Source: Leucobacter denitrificans (lineage in GTDB: Bacteria > Actinomycetota > Actinomycetes > Actinomycetales > Microbacteriaceae). From it: a stretch of 64,000 nt of DNA. The first letter of the stretch is position 1. Every line of letters starts with the position of its first letter. Both the position numbers and the translations under genes were made by a program. The notes under the pieces were generated by a model. The model was not told the origin of the DNA. It saw nothing but the letters and a program-made list of their open reading frames with translations, and ran no database searches. The stretch spans positions 372,001 to 436,000 of the forward strand of contig NZ_CP060716.1 in NCBI RefSeq assembly GCF_014396385.1, in the 5' to 3' direction. Of the stretch, positions 57,470 to 64,000 are shown piece after piece.

Positions 57470-57472
57470 ACT
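57467..57472 (+). promoter_or_regulatory. -10 hexamer overlapping a stop codon, before zapE
   Basis: TAGACT lies 7 nt before the ATG at 57480 and includes the TAG stop of the hydrolase gene. Leaderless-type start. Confidence 0.4.
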
Positions 57473-57479
57473 GATTCGG

Positions 57480-58543
57480 ATGTCTGCTACTGAAACGCAC
57501 AGCTTTGCCCGCCTGGTTGATCGGCGCCCGAGTATTACGGGAACCGAGCTTGTGGCAACGTTGGTTCCGCCCCTCAGTTCAGCGGAGCGACCTTTGAATC
57601 GTATATTCCCGATACTAACTATGAGTCGCAAGCTCGTGCACGTGACCTTCTGCGTGCGTTCGTGACGCCGGAGCCACCGGCGTCACGAGGTGGGTTCTTT
57701 GGTCTTGGTCGCAAGAAGGTACAGCCTGATTCCGGCAACTTATCGTCGACTCGACCGGGTGTGTATCTCGACGGCGGGTTCGGTGTCGGAAAGACACACC
57801 TTCTCGCTGCCTCCTGGCACGCAATGAAGGGCCGCAAGTATTTTGGTACGTTCATTGAATACACCGCGCTCGTTGGTGCGCTCGGCTACAACGGTGCCGT
57901 GAGCGTTTTGAAAGGCGCCAAGCTCATCTGTATTGACGAGTTTGAGCTCGATGATCCCGGTGACACGATGCTGATGACGAGGCTGATTAATGACCTCACT
58001 TCAAGCGGATCGAAATTCATCGCAACTTCGAACACTCCGCCCAATGCCCTCGGTGAGGGAAGGTTTGCGGCGGCAGACTTCATGCGCGAGATTCAGGCCA
58101 TGTCCGATCGGTTCGAAACGATTCGCATCGACGGAGTCGACTACAGACAGCGTGCGCTTGAGGGTGAAGCTGTTTCGCTCAGTGAAGATGCATATCTTTT
58201 TGCGCTCGCAGATGTCGCTGCGTCTGGCCAACGAATGACCGACGATGATTTTGATAGCTTGCTCGACCATCTCGCCACAGTGCACCCCTCAAGTTACGCT
58301 GGCCTGATCCAGGGGGCACAGTCAATCGGTATCCGAGACGTTCACGAGATAACCGACCAGTCAGCTGCGCTACGCTTTGTCGCTTTTATTGATCGTGTGT
58401 ACGACGCACAGATCCCGATTCGCGCCACAGGCACTTCCCTCACAGAAATCTTTGGCGGCGGGATGCTCGAGGGTGGTTACCAGAAAAAGTACCTGCGCTG
58501 CATGTCACGTCTGAACGCGCTGACTTCAAGCGAGATCGAATAG
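57480..58543 (+). pseudogene. zapE: ZapE/AFG1-like ATPase, frameshifted as written
   Basis: The N-terminal part (M-S-A-T-E-T-H, from 57480) is in one frame and the rest, from about 57575, in another. A C run at 57570-57573 has 4 Cs where 5 would join the parts into a 354-residue protein. The restored order is N-terminal region, Walker A G-F-G-V-G-K-T-H, Walker B I-C-I-D-E-F, then the AFG1-type C-terminus. In E. coli ZapE acts at the Z-ring; the actinobacterial role is unknown. The coding sequence is otherwise intact, so a sequencing error is likelier than inactivation. Confidence 0.82.
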
Positions 58544-58547
58544 GGCA

Positions 58548-59117
58548 ATGTCTGGCACTTGGCATGAAGTTGGTCGTGCTCTTCGCGCACTCATTCTTGG
58601 TGCGCGAGGCAAGAATTCGACCCAGAAGCACAACAATTTAACACCGAAAGCCACGCTGAAGTGTTCTGGCCAACCCGTTCGATTGCGGGAAGAAGATGAG
58701 GCAAGCCCTGGGCAGTTTGGCGAGGGAAGAACCCGCGACCTCGAGGTTGCTGCGTTCAGCAAGATTCGCCTCGAATATTCGCCGCAACCCGACGGTGATC
58801 CAGACCCCGGAGAGATTGTTTGGACTTGGGTTCCGTACGTTGAGAATGACGGCCGTGGCAAGGATCGACCCGTGCTGATTATTGGCAGGATCGACGAAAC
58901 CACCGTCGTCGGATGTTATTTGAGCACCAAGCAACACCGTGATTTCATTTCGATTGGCACAGGGGCATGGGATTCGCAGGGGCGGCAGAGCTTCCTTTCT
59001 CCGCAGCGGCTCCTGCGAGTCACTCACACAGGAATGCGTCGAGAAGGTGTGCAAATAGATCGCCAAGGTTTTGAGCGTGCTGTTGCGGGGATTCGCGACC
59101 ATTACCGTCTCAAGTAG
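58548..59117 (+). CDS. Solitary PemK/MazF-like protein
   Basis: 189 residues. The C-terminal 105 or so resemble the PemK/MazF fold: P-D-P-G-E-I-V-W-T-W-V-P-Y and D-R-P-V-L-I-I-G near 85-112, then G-C-Y-L-S-T-K. The N-terminal 80 residues are basic and unlike toxins. There is no antitoxin gene next to it; it follows zapE by 4 nt, so it is in the same transcript. Relatives in this position are conserved in the family and may not be toxins. ATG has AGGG just upstream. Confidence 0.78.
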   Translation: MSGTWHEVGRALRALILGARGKNSTQKHNNLTPKATLKCSGQPVRLREEDEASPGQFGEGRTRDLEVAAFSKIRLEYSPQPDGDPDPGEIVWTWVPYVENDGRGKDRPVLIIGRIDETTVVGCYLSTKQHRDFISIGTGAWDSQGRQSFLSPQRLLRVTHTGMRREGVQIDRQGFERAVAGIRDHYRLK

Positions 59118-59123
59118 TTTTCG

Positions 59124-60011
59124 CTAGCTCAGGTGCAACTGCTCGAGAACCTCCCGCACAGCTACCCGTTCCTCATCGTTGAGCCCCTGAATCGGGAGCG
59201 GTAGCGAAGACCGCTGTGCGAGACCCGATTCTTCAGCCAGAGCCGCAATCGCCCGAAAGCTTCCGTGCTTCTGAAATAGGTCCCACACTGGCAACAGCGT
59301 TTCGGATGAGGGTGCCTGTCCCGATCCACCAATCTGCGCGGCGCGGAGCAGGCTCTGAGCCGCGTTTGGGAATGTGCCGCCAATTACCGAGTACCAGGTG
59401 TCACAACCAGCAGAAAGCATTTCTGCAGCCGACGCATCACCCGATATTCCGATAGAAATTTCAGCGCCAACAGACGAACGGATCTCAGCAAGACGGTTCC
59501 GCGCCTGATCGCCGGATTCAAGGGCTCCAGGAATCTTGATAGCCACGACATTCGGAATGCGCGCCAACCTTGCGTACAGATCGTACGTGAATCTGAATCG
59601 AGTCGTGCCAGGATTGTCGTAAATGATGATGGGGAGATCTGTAGCGCCTGCGACCGCCTCGAACAATCCAATGACATCGCCCTCAGTAAGCGGCTGATAG
59701 CTCACCGGGGCAAGCAGGAGAGCTTTGGCGCCAGCTTCCTCCGCATCCTGTGCGTTGCGCAACACATGTGAGGTTCGAAGCGCCCCAACTCCGGCAAATA
59801 CCGGCACCCCTTGCGCGTGCTCGACTGCAGTTCTCACCACTTCCACGCGTTCGTCGCGATCCAAATACGCATAAGCACCGGTCGATCCGAGCACTGTGAT
59901 CGAGTCAACCTGCGCGACGACCAGTCGCTTGATGAGGTTCACGAAACGTGGTTCATCTACTTTGTCCTGGTACATGGGGGTTAAGGGGAATGCGCTGAGT
60001 CCGCGAAACAT
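59124..60011 (-). CDS. DapA/dihydrodipicolinate synthase family aldolase
   Basis: 295 residues, class I aldolase TIM barrel. Schiff-base Lys159 (A-I-K-I-P), Tyr131 (I-I-Y-D-N-P-G), and the G-S-T-G-A near 42 where true DapA has G-T-T-G-E. That difference and the isolated position suggest a paralogue acting on another 2-oxo acid rather than lysine synthesis. ATG at 60011 has AGGAG 5 nt upstream; the frame extends to 60062. Convergent with the PemK-like gene, 6 nt apart. Confidence 0.85.
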   Translation of the reverse strand: MFRGLSAFPLTPMYQDKVDEPRFVNLIKRLVVAQVDSITVLGSTGAYAYLDRDERVEVVRTAVEHAQGVPVFAGVGALRTSHVLRNAQDAEEAGAKALLLAPVSYQPLTEGDVIGLFEAVAGATDLPIIIYDNPGTTRFRFTYDLYARLARIPNVVAIKIPGALESGDQARNRLAEIRSSVGAEISIGISGDASAAEMLSAGCDTWYSVIGGTFPNAAQSLLRAAQIGGSGQAPSSETLLPVWDLFQKHGSFRAIAALAEESGLAQRSSLPLPIQGLNDEERVAVREVLEQLHLS

Positions 60012-60150
60012 ATTTCTCCTGCCGCAATACAAGTGTGCGAGTGAGTTCAAGTGTGCCAGCAATTGAACTTGAAGGTTGTCGTGACTCTACCCAATGTGGA
60101 TAATCGAAACAGCGCGCCACTTCAAGGTGCCTACTTGAAAGGAAAAGAAC

Positions 60151-60366
60151 ATGGCGATCGATGATCTGAGTAAGAAGGCAAAAGATTTTCTCGGCGAGAA
60201 CGCTGACAAAGTTCAAGAGGCGTTGAAGAGCGAGCAAGCTGAATCGATCAGCGACAAGGTACTCGACGGCCTCGCTGGTGTCGCCAATAAGGTGACAGGC
60301 GGAAAGCACAGCGACCAAATTGAAGACATCAAGACCAAGCTTGATGGGCAGATCGGTAACGAATAA
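60151..60366 (+). CDS. MT0933-like small antitoxin family protein
   Basis: 71 residues, highly charged, with repeats of the type K-A-K-D-F-L-G-E-N-A-D-K-V and K-H-S-D-Q-I-E-D-I-K, as in the MT0933 (Rv0909) antitoxin family, which is often mis-assigned and resembles CsbD-like stress proteins. No toxin gene is adjacent. ATG at 60151 has a strong AAAGGAAAAG upstream. A hairpin follows. Confidence 0.72.
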   Translation: MAIDDLSKKAKDFLGENADKVQEALKSEQAESISDKVLDGLAGVANKVTGGKHSDQIEDIKTKLDGQIGNE

Positions 60367-60379
60367 GTCCGCACTAGGG

Positions 60380-60413
60380 AATGGGCTCGGCAAGGTGTCG
60401 GGCCCATTTCTCT
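60380..60413 (+). terminator. Terminator after the MT0933-like gene
   Basis: AATGGGC (60380-60386) pairs with GCCCATT (60402-60408), followed by TTCTCTT. Confidence 0.7.
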
Positions 60414-60417
60414 TGTA

Positions 60418-60506
60418 AGGTCACTGCGGGAGGTCCCGGTATCCTACAAACGAAAGAACCCGGCTTGAGCCGGGTTCTTGTGAGTGCGCGATACTGGGAT
60501 CGAACT
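60418..60506 (-). repeat. Copy A: truncated tRNA-Val(GAC) 3' part with downstream terminator
   Basis: About 89 bp with only about 4 mismatches to copy B at 60553-60641. It contains the tRNA 3' part (T loop and acceptor, 60485-60506) and its terminator hairpin (60454-60479), but the 5' two thirds of the tRNA are missing. The break is at the T loop, as in attachment-site duplications. Confidence 0.88.
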
Positions 60507-60508
60507 AG

Positions 60509-60552
60509 CGCAGATTCTTTCAAGCGAACGCATCGCGTTCGCAGAATCTGCG
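60509..60552. repeat. Nested palindromic element
   Basis: Outer arms CGCAGATTCT/AGAATCTGCG flank an inner palindrome GCGAACG-CATCG-CGTTCGC. The core AACGCATCGCGTT and the preceding CAAG are shared with the two elements after DUF4193 (43485 and 43567), while the outer arms differ. Confidence 0.8.
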
Positions 60553-60641
60553 AGGTCACTGCGTGAGGTCCCGGTTTCCTACAAACGAAAGAACCCGGCT
60601 TGAGCCGGGTTCCTGTGAGTGCGCGATACTGGGATCGAACC
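60553..60641 (-). repeat. Copy B: repeat joined to the intact tRNA-Val(GAC)
   Basis: Counterpart of copy A, offset 135 bp. It includes the real tRNA 3' end and the terminator hairpin (60590-60613), whose minus-strand side ends in a T run. Confidence 0.88.
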
Positions 60642-60691
60642 AGTGACCTCTTCCGTGTCAGGGAAGCGCGCTACCGCTGCGCCAATCGCGC
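60620..60691 (-). tRNA. tRNA-Val(GAC)
   Basis: 72 nt without encoded CCA. Acceptor GCGCGAT/ATCGCGC, anticodon stem CTTCC/GGAAG, loop CTGACAC giving anticodon GAC. Third gene of a Gly-Cys-Val cluster on the minus strand. Confidence 0.96.
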
Positions 60692-60719
60692 CCAATTCTT
60701 GAGCTATTCAGTTATTGCG

Positions 60720-60790
60720 AGGTGGCGACGGGATTCGAACCCGTGTATACGGCTTTGCAGGCCGCTGCCTCGCCTCTCGGCCACGCCACC
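60720..60790 (-). tRNA. tRNA-Cys(GCA)
   Basis: 71 nt. Acceptor GGTGGCG/CGCCACC, discriminator U, loop CTGCAAA giving anticodon GCA. No encoded CCA. Confidence 0.97.
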
Positions 60791-60812
60791 GTAGTGGTTG
60801 CCACCACAAAGC

Positions 60813-60832
60813 GGCCAAGATTTCTCTTGGCC
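60813..60832 (-). other. Hairpin between tRNA-Gly and tRNA-Cys
   Basis: GGCCAAGA-TTTC-TCTTGGCC is a perfect 8-bp stem in the tRNA spacer. It may help processing or cause partial termination. Confidence 0.6.
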
Positions 60833-60837
60833 ACTGG

Positions 60838-60910
60838 AGCGGATGACGAGACTCGAACTCGCGACCCTCACCTTGGCAAGGTGATGCGCTACCAACTGCG
60901 CTACATCCGC
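60838..60910 (-). tRNA. tRNA-Gly(GCC)
   Basis: 73 nt. Acceptor GCGGATG/CATCCGC, anticodon stem TCACC/GGTGA, loop TTGCCAA giving anticodon GCC. First of the Gly-Cys-Val cluster. No encoded CCA. Confidence 0.97.
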
Positions 60911-61048
60911 ATTGTCGCCCCGAGGCGACTCGAATAACTTTATACAGCGAACTGACTCTATGCAAATCCCACGCTAGAACCCGGGCGTGGCGAGTGATTG
61001 TTACGGAGCGGTGATGTGCCTAACAGCGAATTTGTCGGTGGTCACTAC

Positions 61049-61054
61049 TAGCCT
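61049..61054 (+). promoter_or_regulatory. -10 hexamer for leaderless mRNA of the HExxH protein
   Basis: TAGCCT lies 7 nt before the ATG at 61062; no ribosome site. Confidence 0.42.
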
Positions 61055-61061
61055 GGATCGC

Positions 61062-62087
61062 ATGGCGCGGAGTACAGGCAAGCGTATCGCTCGAGCAATA
61101 GCGATCGCCGTTGTGCTCATCCTAGGGATTGGCGCAGTCGTTGCCTACGAATTCCGCACAGAAATAAGAGATCATTTCACAGCTGTGGGTTTTCAACCGA
61201 CTTCTCGGGTTGAAGGAATCCAGACCTCAATTGCACTCACCGCGTCTGGCGATCGAATATTTCTTGCGTCGCGCCCAACCATTGGCGACCGAGAGCAGTT
61301 CAGCACGTGGTGTGCGGATGTCGATCACAGTGAAGAGGGTCACGTACTCGGTTGTTTTGCTCAGAATCGAATCAGGCTCTTTGACGTCACAGATGAGCGT
61401 CTTTCTGGCGTTGTCGAGGTCACGGCCGCGCACGAATTGTTGCACGCCACATATTCGAGACTGAGCGCGTCTGAACGGGAGCAGCTCTCTGACGAGCTCA
61501 ATGACGCATACGAGGCACTGATAGCCGACGACCCGATGCTCGAGGAGCGCATGAGCGTGTATGAGCAACTTTCAACGACAGCCTTCGCGAACGAATTGCA
61601 TTCGGTTCTCGGCACTGAGGTTCGAGACCTTCCAAAAGCGCTCGAGACGCACTATGATCAGTGGTTTACTGACCGGGCAAGAATAGTTGACTGGTACGAC
61701 TCGTATCACAGCGTCTTCACTCAACTAACGGAGCAAGCGAATGCGCTAAGCGCAGAGCTTGAGTCGCTGCGTACCGACATCGAGCAGCGGAGCGCAGAGT
61801 ACGATGCGGCGGTGCGTCAGTTCAATGCTGACGCAGCCGAATTTAAGGCGCGTAATGAGCGATTCGAATTCGATGGCCAACCCGAACTGTTCAACCAACT
61901 CAGATCCGAGTTGCTCGCCCGTCAAGATGCGCTGAGCCAAACTCTCGCAGGGCTTCAGGCCGATACAGATCGATTCAATGAGTTGCGCGAACAGCTCATT
62001 GAGTTGAATGACGTCAGCATTCAACTCAATGATGTGCTCGATAGCACGTTACCGACGCCAACAGAGGAGCCCGCTCCAAGCGGGTAG
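61062..62087 (+). CDS. Putative membrane-anchored zinc metalloprotease with coiled coil
   Basis: 341 residues; no named family recognised. A basic start and one membrane segment (about 9-29) place the rest outside the cytosol. Residues 124-128 are H-E-L-L-H, the zinc-protease HExxH pattern, within T-A-A-H-E-L-L-H-A-T-Y; two Cys (84 and 98) before it may form a disulfide. Residues about 225-325 form a long coiled coil rich in Gln, Glu and Leu; the tail is Pro/Thr-rich. The metal site suggests peptidase activity on envelope proteins, by inference only. ATG at 61062; the frame extends upstream to 60987. Confidence 0.75.
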   Translation: MARSTGKRIARAIAIAVVLILGIGAVVAYEFRTEIRDHFTAVGFQPTSRVEGIQTSIALTASGDRIFLASRPTIGDREQFSTWCADVDHSEEGHVLGCFAQNRIRLFDVTDERLSGVVEVTAAHELLHATYSRLSASEREQLSDELNDAYEALIADDPMLEERMSVYEQLSTTAFANELHSVLGTEVRDLPKALETHYDQWFTDRARIVDWYDSYHSVFTQLTEQANALSAELESLRTDIEQRSAEYDAAVRQFNADAAEFKARNERFEFDGQPELFNQLRSELLARQDALSQTLAGLQADTDRFNELREQLIELNDVSIQLNDVLDSTLPTPTEEPAPSG

Positions 62088-62193
62088 TTACGACTGCCGT
62101 GGTCACCGCCGCTCACTCAACCTCAGATGTGAGTTCGGAGTTGGATACGTGTATGATCATTCAGGTTGCCGCGATGTTTTACACAAGCGGAAC

Positions 62194-62269
62194 GGGCGAT
62201 TGGCGCAGTTGGTAGCGCGCTTCCTTCACACGGAAGAGGTCATCAGTTCGAGTCTGGTATCGCCCACCA
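62194..62269 (+). tRNA. tRNA-Val(CAC)
   Basis: 76 nt with encoded CCA. Acceptor GGGCGAT/ATCGCCC, anticodon stem CTTCC/GGAAG, loop TTCACAC giving anticodon CAC. With TAC and GAC this window holds three of the valine tRNAs. Confidence 0.97.
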
Positions 62270-62392
62270 TTTACAACCGTTGTTCACGCGCTAAGGCACT
62301 CGACTCATAGCGATCTGCGCGTGCCAAGACTCGGCCATGGCGCTACCCGGTAGAATCGATCTGTTATGTATCGTCTCCGAAGGGAATGCTAA

Positions 62393-64000
62393 GTGGCCGA
62401 CGGCTTCGCACTGTTCACCGACCGCTCTGTTGTCGCAATGCGCGTTAACGGTGAACTCCGAGATCTCGCACATCAAGTGTCTGACACGGATGAGGTGGAG
62501 CCAGTCACGATCACGTCGGAGGACGGACTGAATATCCTGCGCCACTCTGCAGCGCACATTCTTGCTCAGGCTGTGCAGAACATTAACCCAGAAACCAAGC
62601 TTGGTATTGGGCCACCCATAACCGACGGCTTCTACTACGACTTCGACCCTGAGGAGTCTTTCACCCCCGAACACCTCAAGGCTCTCGAAAAAGAGATGCA
62701 GAAGATTGTGAAGCAGGGGCAGCGTTTTGTGCGCCGCGTCGTAAGTGAAGACGAAGCACGCACTGAGCTCGCAAACGAACCCTACAAACTTGAACTTATT
62801 GGGCTCAAGGGGGAGCGGATCAGGGGTCTGACAACGAGAACGTTGAAGTCGGCGGTGCCGAGCTCACGATTTACGACAATATTGACCCCAAGACCGGTGA
62901 GACGCGTTGGAAGGATCTGTGCCGGGGCCCGCATCTTCCGAATACCAAGATGATTGGTAATGGTTGGGCACTTACGCGCTCTGCCGGCGCATATTGGCGT
63001 GGCAGCGAGAAGAACCCCATGCTGCAGCGAATTTACGGAACAGCATGGCCCACAAAAGACGAACTTCGTGCCTACCAAACCAGACTTGAGGAAGCAGCTA
63101 AGCGTGACCACCGCAAGCTTGGCGTCGAAATGGATCTTTTCAGTTTCCCTGACGAGATTGGCTCTGGTCTCGCAGTATTCCACCCGAAGGGTGGAATCAT
63201 TCGGCACGAAATCGAGTCGTTCATGCGTGATGAGCTATTGAAAAACGGCTACGAGATGGTGAACAGCCCGCACATTACCAAGGGCACACTTTTTGAGACC
63301 AGCCAGCACCTCAATTGGTACAAAGAGGGCATGTTCCCTGCGATGCACCTTGACGAAGTGGCCGATAACGATGGTCATGTGGTGAAGCAGGGGCAAGATT
63401 ACTATCTCAAGCCGATGAACTGCCCGTTCCACAACCTCATTTTTAGAGCCCGAGCACGGAGCTACCGAGAGCTCCCACTTCGTCTCGCAGAATTTGGCAC
63501 CGTCTACCGTTACGAAAAGAGCGGTACGCTCTCGGGACTCACACGTGTGCGCGGTTTAACTCAGGACGACGCCCACATCTATGTCACCGATGACCAGGTG
63601 AAAGACGAAATCAAGCGACAGCTCGATTTCGTCTTCGCAACGCTTCGGGCTTATGGCCTCGATGATTTCTACCTTGAGCTCTCAACCCGTGATCCCGAGA
63701 AGTCTGTAGGCAGCGACGAGCAGTGGGAAGTCGCGACGGAAACCCTGCGCGCGGTAGGCGTTGAATCTGGCCTTGAGCTGGTGGACGACCCGGGTGGTGC
63801 AGCCTTCTACGGGCCGAAGATTTCGGTTCAGGCACGAGACGCGATCGGTCGCACTTGGCAACTCTCAACCGTGCAACTCGACTTCAACCAGCCCGAGTTG
63901 TTTGAGCTCGAGTACGCAGCCGCTGACGGTACGCGCAAGCAACCTATTATGATCCACCGTGCTCTACTCGGTTCGATAGAGCGGTTCTTTGCGATTCTGC
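62393..64000 (+). pseudogene. thrS: Threonyl-tRNA synthetase, frameshifted as written and 3' partial
   Basis: Charges tRNA-Thr. GTG at 62393 with AAGGGA upstream. An N-terminal TGS-like domain (about 1-60) is followed by the editing domain motif H-S-A-A-H (H-x3-H) near 60. The frame breaks at a G run at 62809-62813 (5 Gs, 6 expected); in the other frame the protein continues to the window end with the catalytic core: D-L-C-R-G-P-H, motif 2 (Y-R-Y-E-K-S-G), G-L-T-R-V-R-G, and D-D-A-H-I-Y. The gene should be essential, so a one-base sequencing error is very likely. A TAGAAT hexamer lies at 62351. Confidence 0.9.

Noticed and set aside
1..64000. CRISPR array, prophage or insertion sequence
   Set aside because: No regularly spaced repeats, transposase, integrase or phage structural gene was seen.

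Overview
This 64 kb window is chromosomal core genome from a high-GC Gram-positive bacterium, most likely a member of the Microbacteriaceae (Leucobacter/Gulosibacter-like); the genus is a guess. The evidence is gene content and order: fabF-acpP-fabH-fabD next to a PucR-type regulator and a single-chain aceE; glnA2-glnE next to glnA; sepH-DUF4193-DUF3093-dut-DUF3710-DUF3159-acnA; DUF3000-RNase D-thiolase-fadJ next to dxs. GTG and TTG starts are common, GC looks like 55-60% by eye, and many genes appear to be leaderless. I see no prophage, insertion sequence, CRISPR array or secondary-metabolite cluster.

Layout. 0-1.7 kb: haem synthesis (hemH, cut by the window edge) and dps, with an iron-repressor-like box before dps. 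1.7-9.4 kb (minus): type II fatty acid synthesis, its regulator and pyruvate dehydrogenase E1, so acetyl-CoA supply and its use for lipids lie together. 9.6-16 kb: AhpE-type peroxiredoxin, AEC transporter, esterase, tRNA-Val, flavin reductase, metallo-beta-lactamase-fold hydrolase, universal stress protein and long-form GAPDH. 16-20.5 kb: methionine importer metQNI, a NIF3 protein, a degenerate zinc-ribbon protein and RNase P RNA. 20.5-29 kb: map, a small SPOR-like protein and the nitrogen block (glnA2, glnE, glnA with a GlnR-like operator). 29-33 kb: an unrecognised low-GC gene, then sucB and lpd. 33-41 kb: PAC2 protein, sigA, DUF7455, a type IIA topoisomerase pair and a phosphodiesterase-family protein. 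41-51 kb: sepH, several conserved DUF genes, dut, aconitase and dxs. 51-60 kb: beta-oxidation genes, RNase D, hydrolase, ZapE-like ATPase, a solitary PemK/MazF-like protein and a DapA-family aldolase. 60-64 kb: tRNA-Gly/Cys/Val cluster with an att-like duplication, a putative membrane metalloprotease, a second tRNA-Val and thrS (cut by the window end).

Two window-wide patterns deserve attention. First, four conserved genes (metN, DUF3710, zapE, thrS) each carry one apparent one-base deletion in a G or C run. Since thrS should be essential, homopolymer sequencing error is the simplest explanation. Second, at least ten genes have a TANNNT (or CATAAT) hexamer 6-7 nt before the start codon and no clear Shine-Dalgarno, which suggests leaderless mRNAs. 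The most unusual local features are the truncated tRNA-Val copy joined to a nested palindrome at 60.4-60.6 kb, related palindromes after the DUF4193 gene, the GlnR-like 11-bp periodic site before glnA, and the unrecognised gene in the gap between DUF4191 and sucB, where related genomes (from memory) carry lipA/lipB.
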